A stretch of DNA of 64,000 nt from Serilophus lunatus (Eukaryota > Chordata > Aves > Passeriformes > Eurylaimidae): contig VXBA01005454.1 of assembly GCA_013399895.1 (NCBI GenBank), positions 62,001-126,000 of the forward strand, written 5' to 3'. Each line of letters begins with the position of its first letter. Position 1 is the first letter of the stretch. The position numbers and the translations under genes were made by a program. This document shows positions 38,472 through 51,000 of the stretch, piece after piece. The notes under the pieces are model-generated. The model worked only from the letters and a program-made list of their open reading frames with translations. It had not been told where the DNA came from and did not search any database.

Positions 38472-38587
38472 CAGGAGAGCCACAGCAAAGTCTTTAACAC
38501 TTTTTACAATATTCCTGGCCTGAACTAGTGCCTCACTTCCATCATTATGAGTTTCAGTGTCTTTTCCAGCCTTTATTTTTGCTGTTC
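38472..38587 (-). pseudogene. SLCO4C1 exon 6 (central cytoplasmic loop)
   Basis: 116 bp, open, phase 1 in and phase 0 out. It starts at GTAKIKAGKDTE and ends at KSVKDFAVALL, like the GTAEIQAGK...SIKDFPAAL loop of the human protein. The middle is poorly conserved, as expected for this loop. Donor GTAAGA, acceptor TTTGTAG. Confidence 0.88.
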
Positions 38588-39281
38588 CTACAAATGGATA
38601 TATTTACTGACAATGAAAACATTAATCACCTGCATTCATAGACTTAAAATGTCAAAAAAGTCCCAAATATTAGTGTTTTCTTTACTTGGAATAACTAGCT
38701 CAGATATTGTAAGCCTTCTTGAGTGTTTTATTGGTACAGAGCTATAAAAAGATCAATAATGAACTGAAAGGAGATTTTTTTTGAAAGCATCATGCTTCCA
38801 TTTGAAGGTCTTGGCTGCAATAAGATATTACCTGGGATAATCTTCAGAGTAAGCTGAAACACATTCAATTTTTTTAAATCATCCCTAAGCTCTCCCTCAG
38901 CTCCCTAACTTGTTTTGGTTTTGTTTGTTTTCCTCTGTCATTTCTCTTTCAATATTAGTATAGTAAGTTCCTTTGGATGTTTTTCTAAGGGACTTCTAGA
39001 CAACATCTACCAAAATAGTAATTATAGTAATTATGTCTCTCTAGAGGACTGTTCTAGGATACTTTGATTCACACCTTATTATTCCACCCAAACCAAATAA
39101 AGCAAGAGAGTCAGATAACAATGCATGAGTTAAGTCAATGGAATTTCCACATTAAGCTTGATGGGTACCACAGCAGCTTTAAATATAGTCCTGAGTGCTT
39201 AGATGGAAGCATCTGCCAAAATTTGACCATCAGATTCCACATTCAGGTATTTGTTTCCAGTTCTACTGTATATCATTATAT

Positions 39282-39367
39282 AGAATGACAGAATCATGGA
39301 ATGGTTTGCGTTGGAGTGGGCCCTGAAGCCATGGGTAGGGAAGCCACACACAAGATCCTTCCTCTAG
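39282..39367 (-). repeat. CR1 LINE 3' tail, antisense to plus strand
   Basis: The plus strand reads AGAATGACAGAATCATGGAA then TTGGAGTGGGCCCTGAAGCC, the reverse complement of a CR1 3' end. Only the last 85 bp or so are present. Confidence 0.8.
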
Positions 39368-39404
39368 TACATTTGCCTTGTTTTAAAGGCTGCATATTGG
39401 CATT

Positions 39405-39435
<31 letters not shown>

Positions 39436-39447
39436 TAATCAAATTTT

Positions 39448-39463
39448 NNNNNNNNNNNNNNNN
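39448..39463. other. Assembly gap between A-runs
   Basis: 16 N with long A-runs on both sides (39404-39430 and 39465-39496). The sequence between is uncertain. Confidence 0.99.
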
Positions 39464-39464
39464 G

Positions 39465-39499
<35 letters not shown>

Positions 39500-39634
39500 T
39501 TTATCATCAGATTTTTGCCAAAGACAGTTAACCAAAAACAGAAACAAAGAGGAAACATCCACCACAGTAATCTATAACCCACAAATATAAAGAAATCTTT
39601 CTAACAAAGTAGCTCGGTGTTGCTACATCCTCAC

Positions 39635-39756
39635 CTGGGAGGTGCTTTGGAAACATTGAAAAAGGAATTTCAAGAAACCAAAGTGCAAAAAAGCAGGCAA
39701 GAAATCCTATCCACCATGCTCCAAGCCAACATGGGTCATCTTGATCCACCTTTGTG
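39635..39756 (-). pseudogene. SLCO4C1 exon 5 (OATP signature, TM6)
   Basis: 122 bp, open, phase 2 in and phase 1 out. It reads DDPCWLGAWWIGFL and ends FPKHLPG. The OATP signature D-x-R-W-x-G-A-W-W-x-G-(F/L)-L has Cys (TGT, 39731-39729) instead of the strongly conserved Arg. Donor GTGAGG, acceptor CTTTTCCAG. Confidence 0.93.
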
Positions 39757-40647
39757 CTGGAAAAGAAATTCAGAAAAAGCAGGTTTATCATTCTGAATTT
39801 CAACCAGAAATTTCAGATTTCAGTGAGCTGGAGTATTTATTTTTAAAACTGAATAAACAGAAAGTCTTTTAATATTGTCATTTTCTTATTTTCTACATAT
39901 ACTAAATTTATTGTTTGCTTGTTTAAAGCATATTCACCTAGTCTATTATAAAAATATTGCATTCTACCAAATATAGCTTTCAACTCATTAGTCAATGTCA
40001 TTCTGATTTTGAGGCTGCTCTTTGGCCCCAATCTCAAGATACTGAAGCATTACTAAGGCACCAAAAAAGCTGAGCTTAGAAAGAATCTACATAATCAATG
40101 AGTTATATCAAAAGCCACTTCTGAAGTTCAGAATGCCATTGTAGTGATGTGAATTCCCTAAAACACAGGAAATAAAAGTGTAAATGTAGTTGTTAAAATT
40201 TTTTTAACACTGGAATATTACTCAGCTTGTAGATTTTCTCACAAGCTCTTCCCCAGGAATTCAGCAGCAGCATCCTCCCCCTCATATTAACTAGGGAAAC
40301 TTTTTTGCACAAGAAATCAATAGGTGCAGTTGAACCTTAAATGAGCAACTAGAGACAAAGCATTTTTTGTTACTCAGCTTTAAAATAGCTAATACCTACA
40401 AAAGTAGAGCTAAATATTTGTACCACGGAGAAACTTTCACACAAAATGCAGTCACACTACTCACTGTGATAAGGAACTCCCTTGAAGCCTTTTTGGAGTG
40501 CAACTTCTTTACAAGTTAATGAAGCTCTTGAAAAATGAAGTATTTTCTGAACAAAAGCCTTCTCCTCACAGGGAGAAAAGCTGAAGATTTTAATAGAAGT
40601 AATTAGGAAAAGAAAATAGAAAGCAATAAAACTAAGTTGTATCTTGC
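39757..40647 (-). other. SLCO4C1 intron 4 with GC donor
   Basis: An 891-bp intron with donor AAG|GCAAGA and acceptor TTTTCCAG. GC-AG introns are a known minor spliceable class, and the flanking phase (2/2) restores the conserved Ser of the ES-T/K junction, so this is likely the true boundary. Confidence 0.8.
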
Positions 40648-40744
40648 CTTTCTGGGATCTGTATATCAATATAAATTTTAAGCAGCTGCCCTCCTAAGAT
40701 GTAGCCAATAGCAGGACCCAGCAGAGCCATGGCATAGCCAATTC
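40648..40744 (-). pseudogene. SLCO4C1 exon 4 (TM4-5 region)
   Basis: 97 bp, open in its own correct frame (phase 1 in, phase 2 out): GYAMALLGPAIGYILGGQLL, then KIYIDIQIPE. Acceptor CTTTTCTAG, donor GCAAGA. Because exon 3 ends in the wrong phase, an unedited transcript would hit a TAA at 40680-40678 in this exon. Confidence 0.92.
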
Positions 40745-43233
40745 CTAGAAAAGAAAATACATCAAATCTACCACAACTTCTTTAAGCTCTTTTTTAAAAG
40801 CTTTCTTTAAATAAAATTCTTAAATCAACTTCAGACCAAAAGGTTTCTCTAGTTCAGCCTGTTCTTTTCATTGTAATCACTTCAACTGGAGCACATAGAA
40901 GACAAAATCTATACTTGTGCCTCAACAAGAAAATTTGCAGCTCTCAGAAGCGAAGAAAATACATCTCACCTACCACATCTTTTAGCATTATTAGATTGCC
41001 ATTTGCACCTGCCTTTTGTGCCTACATTCAAAAGCTAGCTGGTGAAAAAGTTCCTTAAGTGAAGTTATGAGCATCAGTTAACAGTATGTGACCACAATCT
41101 TTAAGAACCTACTTACTTATATTTAAATAAAAACCAAAAACAAACCACAGACCAACATCACTACACATCAACAAAAACCCAGATACATCATCAAAAAAAA
41201 GCCAAAAAAGCAAAACAAGCAAAACCGAACTCCAACCCACAAAGTCACAGGTGTAACCATACCCTACTAAATAGTACAAGACTTTCTTGATGTCACAATA
41301 GTGTCCTTGGCCTACACACAGATTTCTGTGGCCGTTCAGCACTCACTGCTAGCAGGAGCACCCTGCAGATTAAGACTTGCAACGAACAGTAACAAGAACC
41401 GACTTAAATTATTAGTAAACATGCATTCTTACTGCTGATAATCTATGCTGCTTCCCCAGGCTGTAGAATCTGAATTTCTCACTTGTTTCCAAAGAGTCTG
41501 GATCCTGAGTACTTAGTATTAATTTCACTCTAGTTAGACAGCAAGAGGAAATAACGGAGGAGGCAGGAGTGTGAGAGGGATGCAAGAGAGGACAGCAATG
41601 CAAAAGGTGACAGTCAAAATAAATACTGAGTAAATATACCCCAGGTTTTCCTGTATTTTGGAGATAGTGACATGCCCACAGGAACTTTGAGCTAAGTTCA
41701 TATCCACCCTACAGAACTTCAAACCATGCTTAGAAGATGCCTATTTCCTCCTACACATCGCTTGGTTTAGGTACCACTAGGAATTGCTTAACTTTTCAGG
41801 GACTTCAGTTATTGATGTCCCAGTTCAGCAAAAGTGGAACAATCCTCATGAAAATGCAGGCACTTTAGAAGAGGAGGAAACAATCGATTTAGGATAGCAG
41901 CTATTTACAGAAAGTTTTTAGGGCTCTTCTGTTTGTTTGGGGTTTTTTTGCTGCCTTGAATGAGACTTCTTGCATTAGGCAAGGCAACACAATGTACTTC
42001 AAACCCTTAATACATTGCATAAAAGCATGAAAAAGAATTAAGGCTTAACGTAGCTACCTGCCCACTTGTTTGCATTCCAGTTTTGTTATGTTAAGCAGAA
42101 TACACCGCTCTTCTGAACTCAACAGTTGCCTGAAGATTGTGCATGCACTAGTTTATTGTATTGGTATTCTTAAGTATGAACATTCTCCTGAGTTTCTAGA
42201 TCCCCTTTTGATCCCCCAGCCATGCAGATAGCCCTAGTTCTGCCCTATTTATTTCACTGCATTTGGGAGCAGGGAGCAGGGGAGAGAAAAAGTGTAATCT
42301 CATCAGCAAGAATAAAACCTATCTGTTATTTTAGATTTATCATTGCCCACTATTTTATTTGTTTACATCAAATGAAACTGCTTGGCTGAGACAAATTGTA
42401 TGCAAATATGTAATGATTTTAATTTTGCCCCATAAAATTAAGTCTGGAAAACAGTTTGGGATTCTGAGGTGCTTTGAATTCCTACCACAAGTTACCCATA
42501 TAGCTAAGATGCTTTCATCAGCTTACACACAGAATGGGGGAAAATAAATATCTTCATACCCATAGAAAACACACATAGACTACAGGGCAGTAAAAATGCA
42601 CATAAACCAGAGAACACGGACTGACAAAGATTAAAAGCTACAGCTCATAACTAGTATTCCTTAGCTTTTAAAAAGACCCAGCAAAGCAGTCCCATTGCTT
42701 TCAATGAAGGAAAGATACATTCAGTATGTCTTCCTAAAGTGTCAAATTTGTATGGGGCTGGAGAACTGCATTGATCCCACAATGCAGAGCAATGGACAGT
42801 CTACTAATAGAAGGTAAGTAGGTAAAATGGTTAAAGAATACAATACAATCTAGCTACTGACCTGGTTGATACGCAGCATTTTTAAACCGTGACACTAAAA
42901 GGCAAGTTTTTACTACAGCCTATTCAGTTGTCAACAGACAGGCTACATTAACCATTTAACTGTTTTCAGTTACTGACATGAAAAAGTAATAGCAGAGGTG
43001 CTCAAAGTAGTTTTGCCATGATCTACAAAATAAAAATTGAGAAGATTTGATACGTAGAGCAGACTAATACCTGAACTGCACAGTAAATGATGTAGAAACA
43101 CTTCATGCACATCAGTAAACAATTACCAGACTCTTTCAATCAGAGGACTTCATAAAAGTATTCAAAAGGGTTGCAGTCCATGATTTATCCAATAATAGAT
43201 ATAACAGTATGTTAGAAAGACTTTAAAAGTTAC
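40745..43233 (-). other. SLCO4C1 intron 3
   Basis: A 2489-bp GT-AG intron. AT-rich, no gene or repeat recognised. Confidence 0.7.
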
Positions 43234-43426
43234 CTATATAAAGGGAAGACTTGTGTTTTGGAACTATCATCAATAAAAGCCATTCCCAAAGTATATAGTG
43301 GAGTTCCTCCAATTCCCAGAAGCGGCTCTCCCAGCATAAAGACATAAAAAGCGGTCTGATGAGAAGTCCCTCTGCTGGCATTGCAAGTCATATTAACAGA
43401 GGTGGTCTCTTGAGTTTGACATGTGT
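43234..43426 (-). pseudogene. SLCO4C1 exon 3 (extracellular loop, TM3), ends out of phase
   Basis: 193 bp. It encodes TCQTQETTSVNMTCNAS (two possible N-glycosylation sites), YVFMLGEPLLGIGGTPLYTL and MAFIDDS...PLY. It enters in phase 1 and should leave in phase 1 (Tyr-Ile-G), needing 195 bp, but ends TTATATAG then GTAACT. Two bases are missing in the TATATA run, so the frame is lost at the junction with exon 4. Confidence 0.87.
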
Positions 43427-46400
43427 CTGAAAAACAGAGACATTAAGACTTGGCAATTCTGTTACCCAGGTCATCACAGTCCAACTGTAGAAAAACCTCA
43501 TCTGAAAGTTAAACTGCAAATGAAGTGCTGTTATGTCAGGCTCCCATTTTAATTTTCACACTTGTATTAATACATCTTATATGGCAGTGCCAAGGTTTCT
43601 ATGATATCTCTGAAAGAAAAACTATCATGCTCTGCTTTTTGTTTCCTTGCCAGGAAGGTTATATGAATGAAACAGCATTATTAAAATGCTTTACCTTGCT
43701 GAAAGCATTATTGATCAAATTGATGGGGAAAAAAACCCCAACTACCTGTAAAATGGTCATTCCACAGGTTGTGCATTCTCATGGGTAACAGGCACTTCAT
43801 TTTGTTCTTGTACCTTATAATGATTCTGAGAAGCACTAACAACTTCCACTCTTAAGAGACAGACCAGCTTGAAAAACCTGAGGAAAGCTGAGCTGCTAGA
43901 AAGTGCAGTCAGTCACTAGCAAAGAAAATCCTGCCTTATCATTCACTGTTTTGAGAATTGTTTCCCCAGGGAAAAACAAAACAAAACAAAATAACCTTGA
44001 AAGCCTACACCACTCTCTTTCATAGAACACACTCTGCCATCTCTCCAGAACAAGAAGTTAATGTAAAGCCTCTGTACTTGTGCACATGCACAGGGAGGAA
44101 AGCGGTGGTACAGCAGATTAAGGCTGTCTCCTCCTATAATTTTTGGCACCACAAGGAGGCAAAAGAAGAACTGAAGACAGAGAATATGTGTTCTTCCTCT
44201 TGCTATTATTGCACTTTTAGTAACACAATGCCAAGCGCCAAGATTAAAGAGGAGCATGTTTCTTTTTTTCCCACAGAAGAGCATAAAACCCTAAAAAAGT
44301 GAACAAACCCATCAGTTTGGTGGAAATGATGCACACTGAAGAGAGATGAAAATATCCTTCAGATTAGACAGGTAGACTGATCAATTCACACTACTTTGCT
44401 GCAAAATTACTACACCTTTTTTTCTTCCTTTTACATTTGAAAACACTTTACTTCAGCAAAGAAAAGGCAAGCGCAACCCATCCGTTGGGTTCACAGAACA
44501 GAGAACAAGGAAGTGCTTGGCACTCAGCTGATATTTAAATGAAACCATCGACACTATAAATACATGCATGGGCTTTATCATTACGCTCTATAGCTCACAA
44601 CAGGAGATATAGTGCTGTTGCACAGAAACAGACCAACACAAGGGATAAGCAAATCTCACTACAAGAGTCACTAAAGTTGTCCTTCCTCTCCGCTTAAGAA
44701 GACTCCTGGGTAACCTGTGCCAATGTTTGACTGTCTTCAAAACAAAATTATATTCCTCGTGTCTAGTGAATAACTAAAATTCATGTTTGCTGTGGCCTAC
44801 ATATTGAAACATGTTTAAATTTTTTTTAAATCCAAGACAGAAGTTCAAAGGTACAATGCTTATAGCATCAGCAGTTTTCACAGTTCTCTTGGAAGTCTCC
44901 GATTAGTTGGATCAGGCTGATTCCATTACAGAAACACCACCAGGTGGAGCCCCTGACTGCTCATACTGGAGCCAGCTGAGGCACTGGCAGCTCCACAACC
45001 TGGAAAAGTTATCAGAACAGCTTGTCACTGCTGGGGTACACCTAGATTTGAATCTGAAGCCTTTCTGGAAATTAGAAAATAAGGGTTTGCTGTGGCTAAA
45101 AACTTTAATAATAGGTAGACCATTGATTGGCAACTCCTTCAATATGAAATGGATCAAATTATTTCTAGAAAGTGGTACTATAATATATAAGCAATTGAAT
45201 AGTTTTATATAGTAGGATATGTATATACTCAGAACAAAAGTAAATAAACAAATGTAAATTATCTCAAGGTAAAGCAGTAATTTCTAGGAAGTTTGTAAGC
45301 CTTATACTGGAGGCTAGATGTATTCTGCATTCCAGACTACATCTATTAATGAACCTGGTAGCCATATTAAATATTGCATTGAACTGTACTTTTAAGTTAT
45401 CCTGCAAGTAAAACTCACTGTACTGACATATAACAGACAAACATAAATAAGTAACCAACTAGTAAAAAGAGCTATTCAGGAATAAATTACATAGTAGATT
45501 GTAATACAAACATCAAATAAAAGTTTAATCAAATATATTAAATATCTATAAACTACCCTTTCAATCAAATAGTCAAAAAGAAAGGGTTTAGGAGTGTGGT
45601 GTTATTAAATTTCACAACCAACTGTATAGTTAAGATGCTTCACCAACCTCAGAACTAGCTAAAGCAGGCATCCTATAATCCTGTACTATGGATCATTTGA
45701 TAGTTAAAGGATGCCCTTGCACAGCACCTGAAGAATTGTGTTGACTCTGTCATGGTGCAGACATTCCCTGAACTCTTAGTCGTTTATCTGTAAGTGTTTT
45801 CCTTAAGTCAGCTTAGGTTCTTATGTCTGCTCACTGTATTCACAGCATAGGCATCTGTATTACAACAGTTAAAACAGCAAGAATGTTGTCAGCTGACAAC
45901 GGTGAAGAAAACACACTCCATTTTAAAAATTCCCCACTGCTTTCAGATTTCAAGAGCTCATGTGGAACATGTCCCTCATAAGGTATCAACATCTACAGCC
46001 GTCTTTGGTGGCAGATATTTGATGAAACAGTCACATGTTCTTTGAGATTTCAACCAAAATTTGTTGAAAGGATCAGTTGTAACAGTTGGTCATCTTCACT
46101 CCCACAGTGTATCTTGTTTCAATATTTTAAAAAAACACCCTATGAAGAGGTTGAAACATACGTATCGAATTCAGCTTCCTTTCCATACTACAATGAAGTA
46201 GGAAGAGCAATGCTGAAACCAAAACGGTAGAGAAATGGGACTGTAACAGAGCCAGGAGCAAGTAATCTATTGCCCTTCTACTAAGAGATAACAAATAATC
46301 ATCTGCTCATAGCCCCCAAACACTGAAGACTGTTTTCTTTTGGCCCTATTCAGTTAAAAATTCAATTAATTTCCATTTCATATCCTCATTTATTAGATAG

Positions 46401-47266
46401 GGGAAAATGGCTCAAACTTATTTAACTAATGTCTGGACAGCTCACACAAGTCTATGGCATGATTAACACTAAAGAAATTAATTTGAGAATCAACAACCTT
46501 TCATCAGGTTGCTTAACAGCTACTGATTTTTTTTTAGTAAGCACTTTAATGTGCTTAGTCATCAAAGGCATAAGTCTGATTGAACACTGAGATAACAACT
46601 AAAATAAAGTCATTCTGCTTTAAACATATCTAAACGTTTCTGTATTAGTTACAGGTATACCACTAAATTGAAATACGAATAGTCAGCACTAATTACACTG
46701 CACTGAAGTCTTTTTTTATGAGAAACATTACGTAACATCTGGGAACTAGCTACTCCCACGATTTAAATATTCCTTTGTCCAGCACCATTGAGTATTGCTT
46801 GTTGCCTCTACTTCAAATAAAAGCACAGGTTTTCATCAGCATATTTTTTAAAAGTTCGAGAAACGTGTTAAGGACTTAATCAAGATGTCGTTAATAGTTC
46901 CAAACCTCAAAGAACTGCATAAAGTAGTCACCTTTCAACAAGATGGCAAGTCTCATAGCTTTCCTTTGATACTTATTCTACACCACTGATTGCATTCATC
47001 AATGCAAGATAAGAGAAGCATTTTATTCAAATGTTGCTTATGAGCAAGAACTGATATTGAGAGATCACTTCTGAAAAACAAAGTTCACTGTGCAGAGAGA
47101 CAGTTCTTGAACTTTTGTATTTCACAGAATCTTTTCATTTTCAGTGCTACAGACAGTACTCCATTTTAGGACTGTGGCAGAGATTAACTACACTCTACAA
47201 AATTAAGAGTTGCAATAAGAGTTTTGGGTTTTTTTGGTAATTTCCAAAACACAAGGACAAGCTTAC
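43427..47266 (-). other. SLCO4C1 intron 2
   Basis: A 3840-bp GT-AG intron (donor GTAAGC, acceptor GTTTTTCAG). No repeat or nested gene recognised. Plus frames at 43958 and 44907 look random. Confidence 0.7.
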
Positions 47267-47526
47267 TGTGAAGTTTAGATCCATACTGGTATTTTCCAGT
47301 ACCAAAGTATGGCAAGGAACATATAAGACAGCCCAGTCCTAGCATAAATGCTGAGAAAGCAAGCCATCGTGGTTTGTGCCCTCTTTCTCCAAAGAAAGAT
47401 ACAGTGACAACACACAAAAAGCAATGTCATAGATCGCAGAGATTACGCCAATGAGGAAACTGTTAAACTCATAACGCTTCTCAATTGTTGAAAAACTAAC
47501 ATTAACCAGGCCATTCACCACGATAC
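47267..47526 (-). pseudogene. SLCO4C1 exon 2 (TM1-2), 4-base deletion
   Basis: 260 bp against 264 expected from 87 codons in the human exon. The first 40 codons read GIVVNGLVNVSFSTIEKRYE through YDIAFCVLS. After TCACT the rest, SFFGERGHKPRWLAFSAFML, continues in another frame. Straight reading gives a TAG at 47341-47339. Splice sites are good (a T-rich acceptor ending TTAG, partly next to an N gap, and donor GTAAGC). Confidence 0.9.
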
Positions 47527-47545
47527 CTAAAAAAAAAAAAAAAAA

Positions 47546-47548
47546 NNN
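47546..47548. other. Short assembly gap near the exon 2 acceptor
   Basis: Three N lie between an A-run (47529-47545, the poly-T of the minus-strand acceptor) and GCATTCACCCCG. The polypyrimidine tract length is uncertain. Confidence 0.99.
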
Positions 47549-47653
47549 GCATTCACCCCGAAAACAAAAAAAAAAAAAAAAAAAAAAAAAGGAGATAATT
47601 AGCCAAAGATACATGAATTTAATAGCATTGCAAGGGTAAACTTACCATTGTGT

Positions 47654-48060
47654 TGATGCCTTAAGGGGTATGCTTAATATTTTAGAGAATTCACTTCTGC
47701 TAAGTAGTTGGATAACTTGGAATATTAAGGGCCAGAAGAGCCTGTGTTCCTGTGTGTTTGCATTCTTGTGTGTAGATAAGAGGGGTACAAGACAAAACAC
47801 AGAGTTAGGCTTCCAGACCTATGAGGGGCTGGACATAGGTGGGGTTAAGCAATAAGGGACAATTCTGTTGGATGTTGGGGTAACACAGAAGTAAGAGGGA
47901 CTTTAGTTGGATAGTATGGGGGATGGGTGCTCAGAATGTTATAAAAATGGGAAAATTGTTATGATTTTCCTCTTTGGATCATCGGCCTTTGACCAGTAAA
48001 GCTGCTTCTCCCCTTCACTCTGTGTTTCTCAATTTTTTATCTGACGCCCTTATGGCATCA
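47654..48060 (+). mobile_element. Solo LTR, 407 bp, ERV1-like
   Basis: Begins TGATGCCTTAAGGGG and ends CCCTTATGGCATCA, near-perfect terminal inverted repeats with TG...CA ends. It is flanked by GTGT on both sides (47650-47653 and 48061-48064), a 4-bp target duplication as in gammaretrovirus-like ERV1 elements. A TATAAAAA box (near 47940) and AGTAAA (near 47996), followed by a T/C-rich stretch, give plus orientation, opposite to SLCO4C1. No internal retroviral genes. Confidence 0.75.
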
Positions 48061-51000
48061 GTGTGATGGAAAGGTTAAAATTAATATATTTACAAAGCCC
48101 CATTATAAGTTATTTATTAGCTTTAAAATGCAAGTATATAGTAGATTAATACAGCAAAATTGCACAGGACCTATTCAATTTTATTATCGTCTGGACACTT
48201 GCATTAGGCCAGAAATATACCATGTCTCAGACTCTGTTCACATATTAAGATTTCAGAAGCTGTTTGAAGCACAGATTTCAAAAAGAATGCATTATAGTAT
48301 CATAAGATACTGTACAAGTCAAAAGGAAATTAGTCAATGTTATGACTTGCATTACAACACAAGCTATGGCTGATGTAAATTCACAACGTGGTTTCAAACT
48401 ATTGTCAAGCAAACAATTTTCTCCCTGCCAACACAAAGAAAAGTTACAAGAAGGCTTTCAAACAGACATGTTTCTCTTGCAAAGCAGTTTTAAATAGCTT
48501 TTTTTATATTACAACTATTTCAGAGCAGCTGAGAAAAATAACTTTAACTGAGAAAAAAAGTCTACCTTCTGAATTTTTAAGTTCTCTGAAACAAAAGTAT
48601 CAAATGACCCAGAAAAAAGGCACTGCACAAGCTGCCCTACTGAAGCACAGATGAAGCACAAAAAAAATAAAAGTGATCCACAAGTAAGCTACAACTGCCA
48701 GTGCATGCCCACTCTTACACAAGAGCTGTATGTAGATTCTAACTTGAATCTCCCATCCTCCTTCACATTCTGTTTCTATGTGAAACACCAGGTAGTTAAA
48801 TTTACAGGAGTTTGCTTTTAACAGTCATAAAATAGGATTCTGTTACAAGAGAAATCAGTAGCAGTAGTTCATTACAGTGTCAGATGATTAGACTATGACA
48901 AAGTTAAACTGCATCTATAATAAAATAGCAACGTGAAAAAAAAACAAAACAAGCCAAACCAAAACAAAAGTTAGGAAGTCTTGGAGTCAGAATTGCAAGT
49001 AAGCTTGAGTTAGGTAACCTCACAGATTACTATTGAGCATCTGTCATGTCACAATTATTGTTACTTTTTGTAAAACTCAAAGATTATTATCTTCTGTCCT
49101 TCTAAGAACAGAACAGGACTGGTGACAGTTTAGGCTCAAGTTAGTTTTCAACAAGCACTGCACCATCCAGAACTACAACTACTCCAGCCAAACTTTAACA
49201 TCTTCTTAGAGTGCTCCAACGTACTAAAACAAATTACTCCAAATCAGCCAGCTGTTTTCTAATCCCCATTTTAGACAAACATTTCAGCTTTCTGTAAGGA
49301 GGCAGCTCTTGGCACAAATTCCAATAACCTACCACCATGGCCTCTTTATTAAGGTTGACAATTTCACCTATCAGACATGTCAACACGTAGGATTCACACA
49401 GGATTAACAGAAGTACTCTCATGTTCCTCCAGTGCCATTGGTTATACATTTGGCAATTTCTTCCTCTTAAGGAGCATCTTCCAAAGAAAATGCTAGCATG
49501 AAGAAATGAACAAACAATTTTGTTCCCATTTATCAACACCTAAAACATTTACTCAGTCCTTGAGACATTCATACAAAGCAGGTGTGCCACACAGCAAGTG
49601 GATTACAGTGCTAAAAGGCATAGTCTTTTACCTGTACTTTAAGTTATCACCCTTAATTTACATCCTAAAAGCCATAAAACTTTTTACTTTATTTTACTCG
49701 ATAATTAGATTTCATCTGTAAAATTCCAGATGTGGTGAATGGCAGCATAACTCCTCCAATGTCATCATCTAGTGATTATTTGCTAAAGTCTTCTCAGGAA
49801 AGATGAATCTTAGCTGATACTTGATCTGAAAAACAAGTTCTGCAAGAACATCTCAACATTTAAAATTGTATTATAGAAAATAATTTTTAACTCTTCTCAA
49901 TGAAAATCCTATCATCCTGCCACATCTGTTAGAGATTTTGGTACAGTGTGTAATGACACATAAGACCTAGATTAATTATAAACCAACTTGATTTGCTCCA
50001 ACAAAACACAAGAGTATTTTTTCTTTATCCTTTTAACAAGAAAAAAAAAAAGGCCTTCCAGTAACAAATCTAACCAGCCTATAAAATATTAGTGCTATTC
50101 AAAGTTTTTAGATGGATTAGAATGGACCAGTCTCAAACGGTGGTTTTGTTGGTTTGGGTTTTTTTAATATTAAACACTGGCATGAGAAAGAAACAGTCCT
50201 TCTTGTACTTAAAATAGTGAGATAGCTTCTACCTTGTTTGCTACTACAGCTGTGAACTGCAGTATTATCCAGCATTACAAGATGCAATATACATTTATGC
50301 AACTTCAAGTGCCATACAGAAAGCAGATATTAGTTGTATTACAAGATTCTAGACAAAGTGGTTTTTATTCTGGAAACACAGGTTTCACATGTATTGAAAG
50401 AGAAACAGCCAGAAATTATCTGCTAAATTCCACCTGGAGTCTTCTGAGAAGCATATCAGGAGCTAATGATGATCTCTTTTCTAGAGCAGCTCGAAAATAG
50501 CTTGATAAGTACAAGCTTTCAGTCACACACAGAGAATTCTACACGCATGTACCAGGTCACCCTCTGTGTTCACTTATTGTGTAAAAAATCTAGTATAACA
50601 ACTTAGACTTATCAAAAACATGTTACAGATTACTTCATCAATCTTCAACAGTCTAAGAAATAGTCTTTTACAAAGGTGCATTAGCAAGTTTAACATATAT
50701 AATTTATATTCCCAGGTAAGGGTTTCTGTAATTTGGAGGGTAAATCAAATTAGACCCAAAACTAGAGGAGAGTATTAGCTCACATAACCCATGTAACAAT
50801 CCCAGTTGTGTTTTGTGTGCTTTTATCTCAAGTCTGAAGATGCAAGACGTGAATATTTCACAAAGCTTCACACAGAGCACTGAATTTCTTGCTGATAATG
50901 ACTCCTGTTTTTCCTGCCTCTCAAAAAGAATTGCAGCTTCAGTCTTCAGTGCTCCATTTCCTTTCTATGTTCTAACCAAAGGAAAGGCCTTGTTCAGAAA

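Larger units (their letters stand above)
38588..39634 (-). other. SLCO4C1 intron 5
   Basis: A 1047-bp GT-AG intron with a CR1 tail (39282-39367) and an A-rich tract holding an assembly gap (39404-39496). Confidence 0.75.

Noticed and set aside
49234..49539. 101-codon minus frame in SLCO4C1 intron 1
   Set aside because: No similarity to any family I know, no splice context matching SLCO4C1, and AT-rich intronic composition.
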